DNA of 64,000 nt, from positions 1 through 64,000 of the forward strand of contig CAIMWI010000073.1 in assembly GCA_903845215.1 (NCBI GenBank), in the 5' to 3' direction. This document shows, one piece after another, positions 36,390 to 45,452 of this stretch. Within the stretch, counting starts at the first letter, position 1. Every line of letters starts with the position of its first letter. Under the pieces are notes generated by a model. That model worked only from the letters and a program-made list of their open reading frames with translations, was not told where the DNA came from and searched no databases. This DNA is from an uncultured Rhodobacterales bacterium. Its GTDB lineage: Bacteria > Pseudomonadota > Alphaproteobacteria > Rhodobacterales > Rhodobacteraceae. Both the position numbers and the translations under genes were made by a program.

Positions 36390-37373
36390 TCAGATCTTCC
36401 GCAGATTCTTGGCAGAATCGCGGATGGCTGCGAATTGGCCGGTGGTGCGGTACCGCCACAGATATTCCGGAATGATCGCGTCAAAACTGGCCGGCGTGAT
36501 CCCCAGATCAGCCAAAGTTTTCGCCCCCGTCTGCACCACATTATCGTGGCGCAATTGCCGCGCCTGATCAGAGGTGATCACACCGTTGCGAAACAGGCCC
36601 AGGGTCAAGGCTGACAGCGTATCCAGCACGCCCGCCATAACTGTGCCGACCCAGAAGGGCAGGTTCACCACCAAACGGCGGCGCTGCACGACGGCCAGCA
36701 TGCGATGGATAATCGTCGATAGCGTCAAGGCCTCGGGGCCGCCCAATTCGTAGGTGCCTTGGGCCTTGCCCGTCACCCCCAAAACCGCCGATTCCGCGAC
36801 ATCTTCCACATAGACGGGTTGAAAGCGCGTTGTTCCGCCGATCAAGGGAAAGATCGGTCCCATCCTGCTCATCCCGGCGAAGCGGTTAAAGAAACCGTCT
36901 TCGTTCCCAAAGATCACCGAAGGGCGCAGGATCATTGCTGTGGGGAAGGCGGCCAAGATGGCCAACTCTCCCTCGCCCTTGCTGCGGGCATAGTTTGATG
37001 TGCCTTCGGCATCGGCCCCGATCGCCGACAGATGCACCAAAGTGCCCAAGCCTTGTGCTGCCGCAAGGCGTGCTATGCGCCCCGCGCCGGCGGCCTGAAC
37101 CGCGTCAAAATTATTCGCCCCGCGCGCATCAAACGTGCCCACGCAATTCACCGCCGCATCCGCCCCCGCCAGCACCCCAGCAACCGAGGCGTCATCGCGG
37201 ATGTTGCAAAACACCGGCTCTACTTGGCCCACAGCGCCATAGCCGCGCACAAACAGCGCCTCGTTCGGGCGCCGCACGGCGACGCGCACGCGCCAGCCCT
37301 CTTGTGCCAGCCTGCGTGCGATGTAGCGGCCAACAAAGCCAGAACCGCCAAAAATCGTGACCAGCTTGCTCAT
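36390..37373 (-). CDS. Complex I NDUFA9-like atypical SDR
   Basis: A 327-residue NAD(P)-binding epimerase-type protein. KLVTIFGGSGFVGRYIARRL is the Rossmann motif (GGxGFxG), with NCVGTFD in the middle and ELGGPEALTLSTIIHRML near 225. It resembles the NDUFA9 accessory subunit of alphaproteobacterial and mitochondrial complex I, which binds NADPH. ATG 37373 is chosen because CACGAGGACCCC precedes it; open codons upstream run into the tRNA gene. Directly upstream of uppP. Confidence 0.87.
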   Translation of the reverse strand: MSKLVTIFGGSGFVGRYIARRLAQEGWRVRVAVRRPNEALFVRGYGAVGQVEPVFCNIRDDASVAGVLAGADAAVNCVGTFDARGANNFDAVQAAGAGRIARLAAAQGLGTLVHLSAIGADAEGTSNYARSKGEGELAILAAFPTAMILRPSVIFGNEDGFFNRFAGMSRMGPIFPLIGGTTRFQPVYVEDVAESAVLGVTGKAQGTYELGGPEALTLSTIIHRMLAVVQRRRLVVNLPFWVGTVMAGVLDTLSALTLGLFRNGVITSDQARQLRHDNVVQTGAKTLADLGITPASFDAIIPEYLWRYRTTGQFAAIRDSAKNLRKI

Positions 37374-37490
37374 GGGGTCCTCGTGAGGGAAAATGGGTAA
37401 AATGCGCCGCCCAAGCGGCGACGCCTGAATACAGGGGCAGGGCACGGCCAGCAAGACCAAAGCAGATGGCGATTTTTGCAATGCGCCCCG

Positions 37491-37519
37491 TTGACACCCA
37501 AAGCAGGCACAGCTAAACC
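37491..37519 (+). promoter_or_regulatory. Promoter of tRNA-Leu
   Basis: TTGACA (37491-37496), a 17-base spacer and TAAACC (37514-37519) form a sigma70-type promoter 14 bases before the tRNA 5' end. The -35 is perfect and the -10 is weaker. Confidence 0.6.
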
Positions 37520-37533
37520 GCCCCCCACGATAC

Positions 37534-37618
37534 GCCCAGATGGCGGAATTGGTAGACGCGCTGGTTTCAGGTACCAGTGTTGCAAGACGTGGAGGTTCGA
37601 GTCCTCTTCTGGGCACCA
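37534..37618 (+). tRNA. tRNA-Leu (anticodon CAG), CCA encoded
   Basis: An 85-base class II tRNA. The acceptor GCCCAGA pairs with TCTGGGC. The D-arm contains GGCGGAATTGGTAGACGC. The anticodon arm is CTGGT-TTCAGGT-ACCAG with anticodon CAG. A long variable arm (TGTTGCAAGACGTG) and T-arm GAGG-TTCGAGT-CCTC follow, and A-CCA ends it. All stems pair. Confidence 0.97.
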
Positions 37619-37631
37619 ATATCGCAAAGAA

Positions 37632-37670
37632 AGCCGTGCAACCTGAATGGGTTGCGCGGCTTTTGCTTTT
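37632..37670 (+). terminator. Rho-independent terminator of tRNA-Leu
   Basis: AGCCGTGCAACC pairs with GGTTGCGCGGCT around TGAATG, a 12-bp stem with one G-T pair, followed by TTTGCTTTT. It begins 14 bases after the tRNA CCA. Confidence 0.85.
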
Positions 37671-37773
37671 GGTGATCCGACTTTCGTGCGCGATCGGGGG
37701 ATTTACCCGATTTCAACCAAGACCGCTGGCCGCAGTTGAATGACACCTGTGGGATGGATCCTTTGTTAACCGA

Positions 37774-37867
37774 GTCGGGCGGCTGAGTAGCTATAGCGCA
37801 GTGGCACAGCACAACCCTGCCAGCCTTAGGGCAAGGGTTCGATTCCCTTCACCCGTTCTGGCCCGAC
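37774..37867 (+). other. Degenerate tRNA-Gly(GCC)-like sequence inside a hairpin
   Basis: The 3' half is tRNA-like: loop CTGCCAG with anticodon GCC at 37819-37821, a perfect T-arm AAGGG-TTCGATT-CCCTT (37833-37849) and an acceptor strand CACCCGT. The 5' half fails: the anticodon stem (CAACC against CCTTA), most of the D-stem and the 5' acceptor do not pair. GTCGGGC (37774-37780) and GCCCGAC (37861-37867) enclose the whole. Likely a tRNA pseudogene, or the 3' half left by an element integrated at tRNA-Gly. Confidence 0.55.
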
Positions 37868-37936
37868 AAACAAGTCGGCCCTATGGTAGGCCAACCCTTT
37901 TCGCGGCTTTTTCAAGTTAAAACATATGCTTATGTC

Positions 37937-38704
37937 CTAAATGTAGCCTTCTTCCTTGAATGACAGCTGCCGGGATTTGCCGATGATCAGGTGGTCATGC
38001 AGCACGATCCCCAACGCATTGGTTGCATCTTGCACCTGCAGTGTCATCGAAATATCCGCTTGCGACGGCGTTGGGTCGCCAGAGGGGTGGTTGTGCACCA
38101 AGATCACCGCCGAGGCGTTCAGTTCCAGCGCCCGCTTCACCACTTCGCGCGGATAAACGGGCACATGGTCAACTGTGCCGGAGGATTGCGCCTCGTCAGC
38201 GATCAGGGTGTTTTTTCGATCAAGAAACAGTATGCGGAACTGTTCGGTTTCGCGGTGGGCCATGACGGTTTGGCAATAATCAAGCAGAGCGTTCCACGAC
38301 GTTAGGACAGGGCGGTTCAACACGCGCCCGCGCATCAGCCGACCCGCTGCCGCCTCGACAATCTTCAGTTCTTGGATGACGGCCTCGCCCACGCCTTTGA
38401 CCATGGCCAGCCGTTGCGGGCTGGCCGAAATCACGTGGTTAAAATCGCCGAACGTGTCCAATAGCACATGCGCCAAGGGTTTGACATCTTGGCGCGGGAT
38501 GGCGCGGAACAAGAGAAGTTCCAGCAACTCGTAATCCGGCAAGGCTGCAGGCCCCCCTGCCATAAAGCGGTCGCGCAGGCGTTTGCGGTGGTCGGTGATG
38601 TAAGAGGGCAGTTTAGCGGGCAGGCGGGTGGAAATGGCCTCATCCTCTGCCCCTGAGGGGGGCAAAAGCGGAAGGGCTTGTTCATGAAATCCATTCGGTG
38701 CCAT
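37937..38704 (-). CDS. radC: RadC family JAMM protein
   Basis: A 255-residue protein: an N-terminal helix-hairpin-helix-like part (YELLELLLFRAIPRQDVKPLA, LAMVKGVGEAVIQELK) and a C-terminal JAMM domain with LVHNHPSGDPTPSQADI, giving the metal ligands His-x-His and Asp. The start at 38704 (MAPNGFH) fits family length; a longer upstream frame is hydrophobic and overlaps dnaJ control sequences. Its biochemical role is unsettled; the RadC link to DNA repair rests on an old misassignment. It lies 69 bases from the tRNA-Gly-like element. Confidence 0.9.
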   Translation of the reverse strand: MAPNGFHEQALPLLPPSGAEDEAISTRLPAKLPSYITDHRKRLRDRFMAGGPAALPDYELLELLLFRAIPRQDVKPLAHVLLDTFGDFNHVISASPQRLAMVKGVGEAVIQELKIVEAAAGRLMRGRVLNRPVLTSWNALLDYCQTVMAHRETEQFRILFLDRKNTLIADEAQSSGTVDHVPVYPREVVKRALELNASAVILVHNHPSGDPTPSQADISMTLQVQDATNALGIVLHDHLIIGKSRQLSFKEEGYI

Positions 38705-38751
38705 GGGGGAATATTGGCATAGCCATGATGAAAAAAGGGTTAACGCAATGA

Positions 38752-38788
38752 CAAAAACAAACGCCGCAGCCCTTTTGGGTGCGGCGTT
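38752..38788 (-). terminator. Rho-independent terminator of dnaKJ
   Basis: On the minus strand, AACGCCGCA pairs with TGCGGCGTT around CCCAAAAGGGC (itself able to pair), followed by TGTTTTTG. It begins 27 bases after the dnaJ stop. Confidence 0.85.
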
Positions 38789-38814
38789 CAGGGCAGCTTT
38801 GCGGTAAGAAAAAG

Positions 38815-39966
38815 TTAGCTTTTCATACCATCCCAAAAGCCTTTGACCTTGGCAAAGAAAGACGAGCCTTCCGGATTGTTATTCTCAGCGCCAACCTTTT
38901 CAAACTCGGTCAGCAGTTCTTTCTGGCGCGACGTTAGGTTGACTGGGGTTTCGACCGCCAACTCAATCATCATATCCCCCGCTACACCGCCGCGCAGCGC
39001 AGGCATCCCTTTGCTGCGTAGGCGCAGTTGCTTGCCGGTTTGGGTGCCCGCCGGAACCTTGACCCGACTTTTGCCGCCGTCAATTGTTGGCACTTCCACC
39101 TCGCCGCCCAAAGCGGCGGTGATCATCGAAACGGGCACGCGGCAGAACAGGTTCACCCCGTCGCGCTGAAAGATCGGGTGGTCGCGCGTTTCGATGAAGA
39201 TGTACAAATCGCCGGTTGGCCCGCCGCGCATTCCGGCCTCGCCCTCACCCGATAGTCGGATGCGGGTGCCAGTTTCCACGCCGGCGGGGATATTGACCGA
39301 TAAAGAGCGCTCTCTTTCGGTGCGTCCGGCCCCGCCGCAGGATTTGCACGGGTTCTTGATTGTCTGGCCGGCACCCGCGCAGGTTGGGCAGGTGCGTTCT
39401 ACCGTGAAAAAGCCTTGCTGGGCGCGCACTTTGCCCATGCCCGAACACGTCGGGCACGTGACAGGTTCGGCCCCGCCTTCGGCCCCCGTGCCACTGCAAA
39501 CATCGCAGGCGACGGCGCTAGGCACGGTGATGGTTTTATGGACGCCCTTGAAACTTTCTTCCAACGAAACGCGCAGGTTATAGCGCAGGTCAGACCCACG
39601 CTGCGCCCGACTGCGGCGACCACCTTGGGCGCCTTGCCCGCCGCGGCCCATAAAGTCGCCAAACAGGTCTTCGAACACATCCGAGAAGGACGCCCCAAAA
39701 TCCCCATTTCCACCGCCGCCACCGCCGGGACCACGCCCACCTTCAAACGCGGCGTGGCCATAGCGGTCATAGGCCGCCTTTTTGTCGGCGTCTTTCAGAA
39801 CATCGTAAGCCTCGTTGATCTCTTTGAACTGGGCTTCGGCGTTGGGATTGTCGGTGTTGCGGTCGGGGTGCAGTTCTTTGGCCTTCGTGCGGTAGGCTTT
39901 CTTAAGCTCTTCCGCCGAGGCGCCTTTGGATGCCCCCAAGACTTCGTAATAATCGCGCTTTGCCAT
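38815..39966 (-). CDS. dnaJ: Chaperone DnaJ (type I Hsp40)
   Basis: A 383-residue protein with the full type I layout. The J-domain holds KELHPDRN with HPD, followed by a Gly-rich linker ([11 protein letters not shown]). Four CxxCxGxG zinc-finger repeats come next ([32 protein letters not shown]), then the C-terminal substrate-binding domains. It stimulates DnaK ATPase and delivers clients. Located 72 bases downstream of dnaK, with a hairpin between. Confidence 0.97.
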   Translation of the reverse strand: MAKRDYYEVLGASKGASAEELKKAYRTKAKELHPDRNTDNPNAEAQFKEINEAYDVLKDADKKAAYDRYGHAAFEGGRGPGGGGGGNGDFGASFSDVFEDLFGDFMGRGGQGAQGGRRSRAQRGSDLRYNLRVSLEESFKGVHKTITVPSAVACDVCSGTGAEGGAEPVTCPTCSGMGKVRAQQGFFTVERTCPTCAGAGQTIKNPCKSCGGAGRTERERSLSVNIPAGVETGTRIRLSGEGEAGMRGGPTGDLYIFIETRDHPIFQRDGVNLFCRVPVSMITAALGGEVEVPTIDGGKSRVKVPAGTQTGKQLRLRSKGMPALRGGVAGDMMIELAVETPVNLTSRQKELLTEFEKVGAENNNPEGSSFFAKVKGFWDGMKS

Positions 39967-39995
39967 GGCAGGACCTTTGTATCAAGAATGCGTTT

Positions 39996-40019
39996 GGGCG
40001 ACCCCTTGGGGGGCCGCCC
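39996..40019 (-). other. Intercistronic hairpin between dnaK and dnaJ
   Basis: On the minus strand, GGGCGGCCCC pairs with GGGGTCGCCC around CCAA: 10 bp including one G-T. There is no T-tract after it, so it is more likely an RNA-stability or partial-termination element setting the DnaK:DnaJ ratio than a terminator. Confidence 0.6.
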
Positions 40020-40038
40020 TTAGCCGGTTCTGCGCGGG

Positions 40039-41955
40039 TTACTTGCGCTTGTTGTCGCCAAGATCTTCGAAGTCGGCATCGACGATGTCGTCATCAACAT
40101 CGCGCGGCCCGCCCTCGTCACCATTGCCTTCCGAGGCTTCGGCCTGCGCCTTGTAGATCGCCTCGCCCAATTTCATCGCGGCGTCGGTCAGGTTCTGGAT
40201 GCCGCCTTTGATCTTGCCGGCGTCTTCGGTTTTGATCGTGTCTTCCAAGGCACTCATCGCCAGTTCGATCATTTCGACGGTCGACGGATCGACCTTGTCG
40301 GAATGTTCGGCCAGCGACTTCTTGGTCGAATGCAGCAGGCCCTCGGCTTGGTTCTTGGCCTCCACCAACTCACGGCGGGCCTTGTCGGCGTCGGCGTTGG
40401 CTTCGGCGTCTTTGACCATGCGTTCGATATCGGCATCCGACAACCCGCCCGAGGCTTGGATGGTGATCGCCTGTTCTTTGCCAGTGCCCTTGTCTTTCGC
40501 CTTGACCGTCACGATGCCGTTGGCGTCGATGTCAAAGGTCACTTCGATCTGGGGCATGCCGCGCGGGGCGGGCGGGATGTTTTCCAGATTGAACTGGCCC
40601 AGCATCTTGTTATCGGCCGCCATCTCCCGCTCACCTTGGAAGCAGCGCAGGGTCACGGCGTTTTGGTTGTCTTCAGCGGTGGAGAAGATTTGGCTTTTCT
40701 TGGTCGGGATCGTGGTGTTGCGGTCGATCAGGCGGGTAAAGACACCGCCCAAGGTTTCGATGCCCAAGGACAGCGGCGTCACGTCCAACAAAACAACGTC
40801 TTTCACGTCGCCCTGCAGCACACCCGCTTGAATCGCGGCGCCGGCGGCCACAACTTCGTCGGGGTTCACGCCCTTGTGGGGCTCTTTGCCAAAGAACTTG
40901 GTCACTTCTTCGATCACGCGAGGCATACGGGTCATACCGCCGACCAGAACCACTTCATCAATGTCCGATATGCTGATGCCCGCATCTTTCAGCGCCGCTT
41001 GGCACGGCTTGATCGAGCGTTTGATCAGATCGTCACACAGGCTTTCCAGCTTGGCGCGGGTCAGTTTGACCACCAAGTGCAAGGGCTGGCCTGAATTGCG
41101 GTCCATGCTGATGAAAGGCTGGTTGATTTCGGTCTGCGAGGACGACGACAGTTCGATCTTGGCCTTCTCTGCCGCTTCTTTCAGGCGCTGCAGGGCCATT
41201 TTATCCAAGGTCAGGTCGACGCCGTGTTCTTTCTTGAACTCATCGGCCAAGAAATTCACGATGCGCATATCGAAGTCTTCGCCACCAAGGAAGGTGTCGC
41301 CGTTGGTCGACTTGACTTCGAACAGGCCGTCGTCGATTTCCAGAATGGTGATGTCGAATGTTCCGCCACCAAGGTCATAGACCGCGATGGTTTTGGTTTC
41401 TTTTTTGTCCAAACCATAAGCCAAGGCGGCAGCGGTCGGTTCGTTGATGATGCGCAACACTTCAAGGCCTGCGATTTTGCCGGCGTCTTTGGTGGCTTGG
41501 CGTTGCGCGTCGTTGAAATAGGCGGGCACTGTGATGACGGCTTGGGTGACGGTTTCGCCCAAATAGGCCTCGGCCGTTTCTTTCATCTTTTGCAGGATGA
41601 TCGCCGAGACTTGGCTGGGCGAGAATTTTTCGCCGCGCGCTTCGACCCAAGCGTCGCCGTCGCTGCCGCCAGCGCTGACAACTTTGTAAGGCAGGTTTTT
41701 CAAATCTTTCGCCAGCATCGAGTCATTCGCCTTGCGACCAATCAGGCGCTTGACCGCGAAAATGGTGTTCGAGGCGTTGGTGACCGCTTGACGCTTGGCG
41801 GCTTGGCCAACCAGACGCTCATTCTCGGTGAAGGCGACGATCGACGGCGTGGTGCGCGCGCCTTCGGAATTTTCAATGATACGGGGTTGGCTGCCATCCA
41901 TGATGGCGACGCAAGAGTTGGTGGTTCCCAGGTCGATGCCGATGATTTTGGCCAT
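40039..41955 (-). CDS. dnaK: Chaperone DnaK (Hsp70)
   Basis: A 638-residue Hsp70. Signatures: [18 protein letters not shown] at the N-terminus, [14 protein letters not shown] near 195, [13 protein letters not shown] near 335. The interdomain linker [19 protein letters not shown] leads into the substrate domain, and the C-terminus is acidic ([21 protein letters not shown]). ATP-dependent folding with DnaJ and GrpE. It starts about 118 bases downstream of a heat-shock promoter. Confidence 0.98.
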   Translation of the reverse strand: MAKIIGIDLGTTNSCVAIMDGSQPRIIENSEGARTTPSIVAFTENERLVGQAAKRQAVTNASNTIFAVKRLIGRKANDSMLAKDLKNLPYKVVSAGGSDGDAWVEARGEKFSPSQVSAIILQKMKETAEAYLGETVTQAVITVPAYFNDAQRQATKDAGKIAGLEVLRIINEPTAAALAYGLDKKETKTIAVYDLGGGTFDITILEIDDGLFEVKSTNGDTFLGGEDFDMRIVNFLADEFKKEHGVDLTLDKMALQRLKEAAEKAKIELSSSSQTEINQPFISMDRNSGQPLHLVVKLTRAKLESLCDDLIKRSIKPCQAALKDAGISISDIDEVVLVGGMTRMPRVIEEVTKFFGKEPHKGVNPDEVVAAGAAIQAGVLQGDVKDVVLLDVTPLSLGIETLGGVFTRLIDRNTTIPTKKSQIFSTAEDNQNAVTLRCFQGEREMAADNKMLGQFNLENIPPAPRGMPQIEVTFDIDANGIVTVKAKDKGTGKEQAITIQASGGLSDADIERMVKDAEANADADKARRELVEAKNQAEGLLHSTKKSLAEHSDKVDPSTVEMIELAMSALEDTIKTEDAGKIKGGIQNLTDAAMKLGEAIYKAQAEASEGNGDEGGPRDVDDDIVDADFEDLGDNKRK

Positions 41956-42072
41956 GACGTTCCCTTTTCTTAGGCGAAATTATGAAGCGGACCCCATCAG
42001 GCATCCTGCCCCGTTCCAAAATTGAACCGTCAGAGGGTGTTTTCAGGGCACCTACTTTCGGCTTCGATGGGT

Positions 42073-42101
42073 ATATAAGGGGGGGTCGCGGGTGCTGCAA
42101 G
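42073..42101 (-). promoter_or_regulatory. RpoH (sigma32)-type heat-shock promoter of dnaK
   Basis: On the minus strand, CTTG (42101-42098), an 18-base GC-rich spacer and CTTATAT (42079-42073). This matches the alphaproteobacterial RpoH pattern CTTG-N17/18-CYTATNT. The expected start near 42065 leaves a leader of about 110 bases before dnaK. The rest of the 359-base gap (41956-42314) also carries the start of the divergent cysQ-kdsB unit, for which no clear promoter was picked. Confidence 0.75.
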
Positions 42102-42314
42102 CGGCCCCAGAGCAAGAAATTCGCCTCAAATTAAAGGAATCGGCATATTTCTTGCAAAGCAGCCGTGACGCGCGCCGTGTAAAGCCAAACAAGAACACTC
42201 TTAACGCGACCTTGTGCTGCACCAACTTGCCGTTCTTCCGCAGTTTAGCGATAAAGGTCTAAGCTTCGGCCAACGTCACAGGTCTGTGACAAGCCCCGTT
42301 GCAAAGGAGAGTTG

Positions 42315-43109
42315 ATGGATTTCGATCTTATGATTCCAGTGTTTCGCAGGCTTGCACTCGAAGCGGGCGCGCGGATCTTGCAGGTCTATAACGGCCCCCA
42401 TTTTGAGGTGAAATCCAAAAGCGATGCCAGCCCCGTGACCGAGGCGGACGAGGCGGCAGATGCCTTGATCTCGGCCGGATTGCGGGCGGCTTTTCCCGAA
42501 TTGGTGCTGATCACCGAAGAACAAGCTGCCAGCCATGCGCAGCGGGCATCGACGTTTCTGATCGTCGATCCTTTGGATGGCACCAAGGAATTCGTGCAAC
42601 GGCGCGGCGATTTCACGGTGAACATCGCTTATGTTGAAAACGGCGTACCGCTGCGCGGGGTGGTTTATGCCCCAGCACAGGATCGCCTGTTTTACACGCT
42701 GCCCGATGGAACGGCTGTAGAGGAAACAGGGGCTTTCGACCACGATGTCGCGGGCGAATTGCGCCGACTTGCCGTCGCCATGCCTGACAATGCGGCGCTG
42801 CGGGTCGTGGCCTCAAAAAGCCATCGCGATGCAGCGACGGATGATTACATCAGCCGATACTCTGTGGCAGATTTGAAAAGCGCAGGGTCAAGCTTGAAGT
42901 TCTGTTTGCTGGCCACCGGTGAGGCCGATCTTTACCCCCGCCTTGGCCGCACGATGGAATGGGACACCGCCGCTGGCGATGCCGTTTTGCGCGGCGCTGG
43001 CGGCTGCATGGTGCGGTTTGATGACCACACACCCTTGACCTATGGTAAGGCAGGCTGGGATAACCCGTTCTTCATCGCCTATGCGCCCGGAGTGGATTTG
43101 CAAAAATGA
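42315..43109 (+). CDS. cysQ: 3'(2'),5'-bisphosphate nucleotidase CysQ
   Basis: A 264-residue inositol monophosphatase-fold enzyme removing the 3'-phosphate of PAP. Metal-site motifs: EADEAAD, ITEEQAA, and IVDPLDGTKEFVQRRGDFTVNIAYV; WDTAAGDAVLRGAGG near the C-terminus is the second signature. ATG 42315 follows AAGGAGAGTTG. The kdsB ATG overlaps its stop by four bases. Confidence 0.94.
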   Translation: MDFDLMIPVFRRLALEAGARILQVYNGPHFEVKSKSDASPVTEADEAADALISAGLRAAFPELVLITEEQAASHAQRASTFLIVDPLDGTKEFVQRRGDFTVNIAYVENGVPLRGVVYAPAQDRLFYTLPDGTAVEETGAFDHDVAGELRRLAVAMPDNAALRVVASKSHRDAATDDYISRYSVADLKSAGSSLKFCLLATGEADLYPRLGRTMEWDTAAGDAVLRGAGGCMVRFDDHTPLTYGKAGWDNPFFIAYAPGVDLQK

Positions 43110-43894
43110 CTGTCCTTATTGCCATTCCCGCCCGCTATGCCTCGACCCGGTATCCGGGTAAGCCTTTGGTGGCGCTACGCGGACCGGATGGTGATAAAAC
43201 CCTGATCCGCCGCAGTTGGGAAGCGGCGATGACAGTGCGCGGGGTTGATCGTGTGGTGGTGGCCACCGACGACGACCGCATTAAAGCCCATGCCGAAGCC
43301 TTTGGGGCAGAGGTGGTTATGACCTCTGCTCAGGCGCAAAACGGCACTGAACGTTGCGCCGAGGTTGTGCAGCAACTGACCGGCTTTGACGTCGTGGTGA
43401 ATCTGCAAGGCGATGCGCCGCTGACACCGGCGTGGTTTGTCGAAGATCTGGTGGCGGGCTTGCTGGCCGACCCGCAGGCCGACATTGCCACCCCTGTTCT
43501 GCGCTGTGATGGCCGTGCTGTCGCGGGCTTTCTGGCCGACAGGCGGGCAGGCCGCGTGGGCGGAACAACGGCAGTCTTCGGTGCAGGTGGTCGCGCCTTG
43601 TATTTTTCCAAAGAGGTGATTCCCTACACTGGCAAAACCTACGGCACGGCAGAGCCTACGCCGGTGTTTCATCATGTCGGCGTCTATGCCTATCGCCCCG
43701 CAGCCCTTGCCGCATATCCAAGCTGGCCCACAGGCCCGTTGGAGCAGTTGGAAGGGTTGGAACAGTTGCGCTTTTTGGAACAGGGCCGCAAAGTGCTTTG
43801 CGTTGAAGTGCAAGCCCGCGGTCGCCAGTTTTGGGAGTTAAACAACCCCTCAGACGTGCCAGTGATCGAGGCGATGATGCGCGAGATGGCCTAG
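43106..43894 (+). CDS. kdsB: 3-deoxy-manno-octulosonate cytidylyltransferase
   Basis: A 262-residue enzyme that activates Kdo as CMP-Kdo for the LPS inner core. IPARYASTRYPGKPLV is the nucleotide-binding start, VVVATDDDRI and VVNLQGDAPL follow (canonical QGDEP is QGDAP here), and FHHVGVYAYRP is present. Co-translated with cysQ. Kdo precursor synthesis (KpsF/KdsD, 59601) and LPS export (lptCAB) are encoded later in the window. A 188-base AT-rich gap after it (43895-44082) shows no gene and probably holds the galU promoter. Confidence 0.93.
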   Translation: MTVLIAIPARYASTRYPGKPLVALRGPDGDKTLIRRSWEAAMTVRGVDRVVVATDDDRIKAHAEAFGAEVVMTSAQAQNGTERCAEVVQQLTGFDVVVNLQGDAPLTPAWFVEDLVAGLLADPQADIATPVLRCDGRAVAGFLADRRAGRVGGTTAVFGAGGRALYFSKEVIPYTGKTYGTAEPTPVFHHVGVYAYRPAALAAYPSWPTGPLEQLEGLEQLRFLEQGRKVLCVEVQARGRQFWELNNPSDVPVIEAMMREMA

Positions 43895-44082
43895 GGATTT
43901 TCACACCAACTAACTGATTTTGCTTATTTTCATGAAATGTGTAGTAGATTGGTTCAAGAAATGCATCAAAAGCTTAGCGTCTTTCCCCATTTTTGCCTGT
44001 GTCAGCCCTCTTCTTTCGGCCGAAAATCTGATAACACGACCTTTGAAGGGTTAACCTTGGCTGAAAAGATTGGATAAGAACC

Positions 44083-44997
44083 ATGGCCGCAAAACAGACG
44101 CGACGTATCCAAAAAGTCACCAAAGCCGTGTTTCCCGTTGCGGGCATGGGCACAAGGTTCTTGCCTGCGACCAAATCTATTCCCAAGGAAATTCTCACCT
44201 TGGTGGACCGCCCCTTGATCCAATACGCCATCGACGAGGCGCGCGCGGCAGGGATCAAAGAGTTCATCTTTGTCACTTCGCGCGGCAAATCGGCCTTGGA
44301 AGATTATTTTGACCATTCACCTGAACTTGAATCCACCCTGCGCCGTGCCGGCAAAGACGCTTTGCTAGAGATTTTGCGCGAAACGAACATGGATTCGGGG
44401 GCCATCGCCTATGTGCGGCAGAACCGACCGATGGGCTTAGGTCACGCCGTCTGGTGTGCGCGCCGCTTGATTGGGGATGAACCCTTTGCCGTCTTGCTGC
44501 CCGATGATGTGATCGCGGCAGAAAAGCCCTGCCTGCAGCAAATGGTCGAAGCTTACGCCCAAACCGGCGGTAATATCGTCGCCGCAATGGAGGTGCCCTT
44601 GGCAAAAACCGCATCCTACGGCGTGCTGGATGTGGCGCAAGATATGGGATCGATCGTATCGGTCAAAGGCATGGTCGAAAAGCCAAAAGCTGGTACAGAG
44701 CCGTCGAACCTTGCGGTGATCGGGCGCTATATCCTGTCGCCCAAGGTTATGCTGAACCTTGACAAGCTGAAGCCGGGCGCAGGCGGTGAAATTCAGTTGA
44801 CCGACGCCATCGCCCAAGAGGCTGAGATCCCTGGCAACGTCTTTGGCTATCGCTTTCGTGGCCAGCGCTATGATTGCGGCAGCAAGGCGGGGTTCTTGCA
44901 GGCGACCGTGGCCTTTGCGCTATCGCGCCCTGACCTGCGCGATGAATTCTCGACCTATCTGAACGACATGGTCGCCATGCAAAAGGCGGCGCAATAG
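44083..44997 (+). CDS. galU: UTP-glucose-1-phosphate uridylyltransferase
   Basis: A 304-residue nucleotidyltransferase making UDP-glucose. VFPVAGMGTRFLPATKSIPKE is the nucleotide-binding signature. VEKPKAGTEPSNLAVIGRYI and LKPGAGGEIQLTDAI are typical of bacterial GalU. It supplies UDP-glucose/UDP-galactose for surface polysaccharides, upstream of the UDP-galactofuranose pool the GlfT2-like enzyme might need. Its stop is two bases from the convergent MaoC gene. Confidence 0.96.
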   Translation: MAAKQTRRIQKVTKAVFPVAGMGTRFLPATKSIPKEILTLVDRPLIQYAIDEARAAGIKEFIFVTSRGKSALEDYFDHSPELESTLRRAGKDALLEILRETNMDSGAIAYVRQNRPMGLGHAVWCARRLIGDEPFAVLLPDDVIAAEKPCLQQMVEAYAQTGGNIVAAMEVPLAKTASYGVLDVAQDMGSIVSVKGMVEKPKAGTEPSNLAVIGRYILSPKVMLNLDKLKPGAGGEIQLTDAIAQEAEIPGNVFGYRFRGQRYDCGSKAGFLQATVAFALSRPDLRDEFSTYLNDMVAMQKAAQ

Positions 44998-44999
44998 GT

Positions 45000-45452
45000 T
45001 TAGTGGGCTGGTGCGCGTTGCGCCATCAGGCGCGTCCGCCCGTGCTGCACGATTTGGTTGTCTTGGTTTTCGACGCGAACCTCCAGCGTCAGCATCCCCT
45101 TATCGATGCCCGCCGCCCGTTTGGCCGCGACGGTTACTGTCGCACGGATGCTGTCCCCCTCATAAACCGGCGCGCGAAAGGACCAATCCCAGCCAAGGCT
45201 GGCAAATGCGGTCACCTGCACTGGGGCAGAGGATTTTAGTCCTTCCACCAGTGACAAGATCAGCAGGCCATGGGCAACACGCCTGTCAAAACCATAGGCG
45301 CGCGCGCCTTCGTCAGACAGGTGAATGGCAAAGCGGTCTTTGGTAAGCGCGGCGAAGGCCTCGATGGTTTGGGCTGATACGTCGGCCCAATCGGTCTGCC
45401 AGTCATCACCAACGTGCAGTTGATCATAGGTAAAAATCCCGGACTGCAGCAT
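45000..45452 (-). CDS. MaoC family (R)-hydratase-like protein
   Basis: A 150-residue hot-dog-fold protein. The hydratase motif region is RFAIHLSDEGARAYGFDRRVAHGLLILSLVEGL, with Asp and His in the expected spacing, followed by WDWSFRAPVYEGDSI and a VENQDNQIVQHGRT strand. Such proteins hydrate (R)-enoyl-CoA or act as mesaconyl/crotonyl-type hydratases. Its ATG directly follows the stop of the open frame upstream (TGAATG), which suggests coupling. Confidence 0.88.
   Translation of the reverse strand: MLQSGIFTYDQLHVGDDWQTDWADVSAQTIEAFAALTKDRFAIHLSDEGARAYGFDRRVAHGLLILSLVEGLKSSAPVQVTAFASLGWDWSFRAPVYEGDSIRATVTVAAKRAAGIDKGMLTLEVRVENQDNQIVQHGRTRLMAQRAPAH

Noticed and set aside
37774-37867. A second functional tRNA (Gly) after tRNA-Leu
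   Set aside because: Anticodon stem, D-stem and acceptor do not pair, so it cannot fold as a working tRNA; kept only as a relic.
37937-38704. radC as a marker of a genomic island next to the tRNA genes
   Set aside because: No integrase, transposase or direct-repeat boundary was found, and radC is a normal chromosomal gene in this group.
42116-42314. Riboswitch or sRNA in the dnaK-cysQ gap
   Set aside because: Apart from the heat-shock promoter no conserved RNA fold could be recognised by eye.
43895-44082. Small protein gene before galU
   Set aside because: Short AT-rich frames only, with no start and ribosome-binding site pair; more likely promoter and leader.
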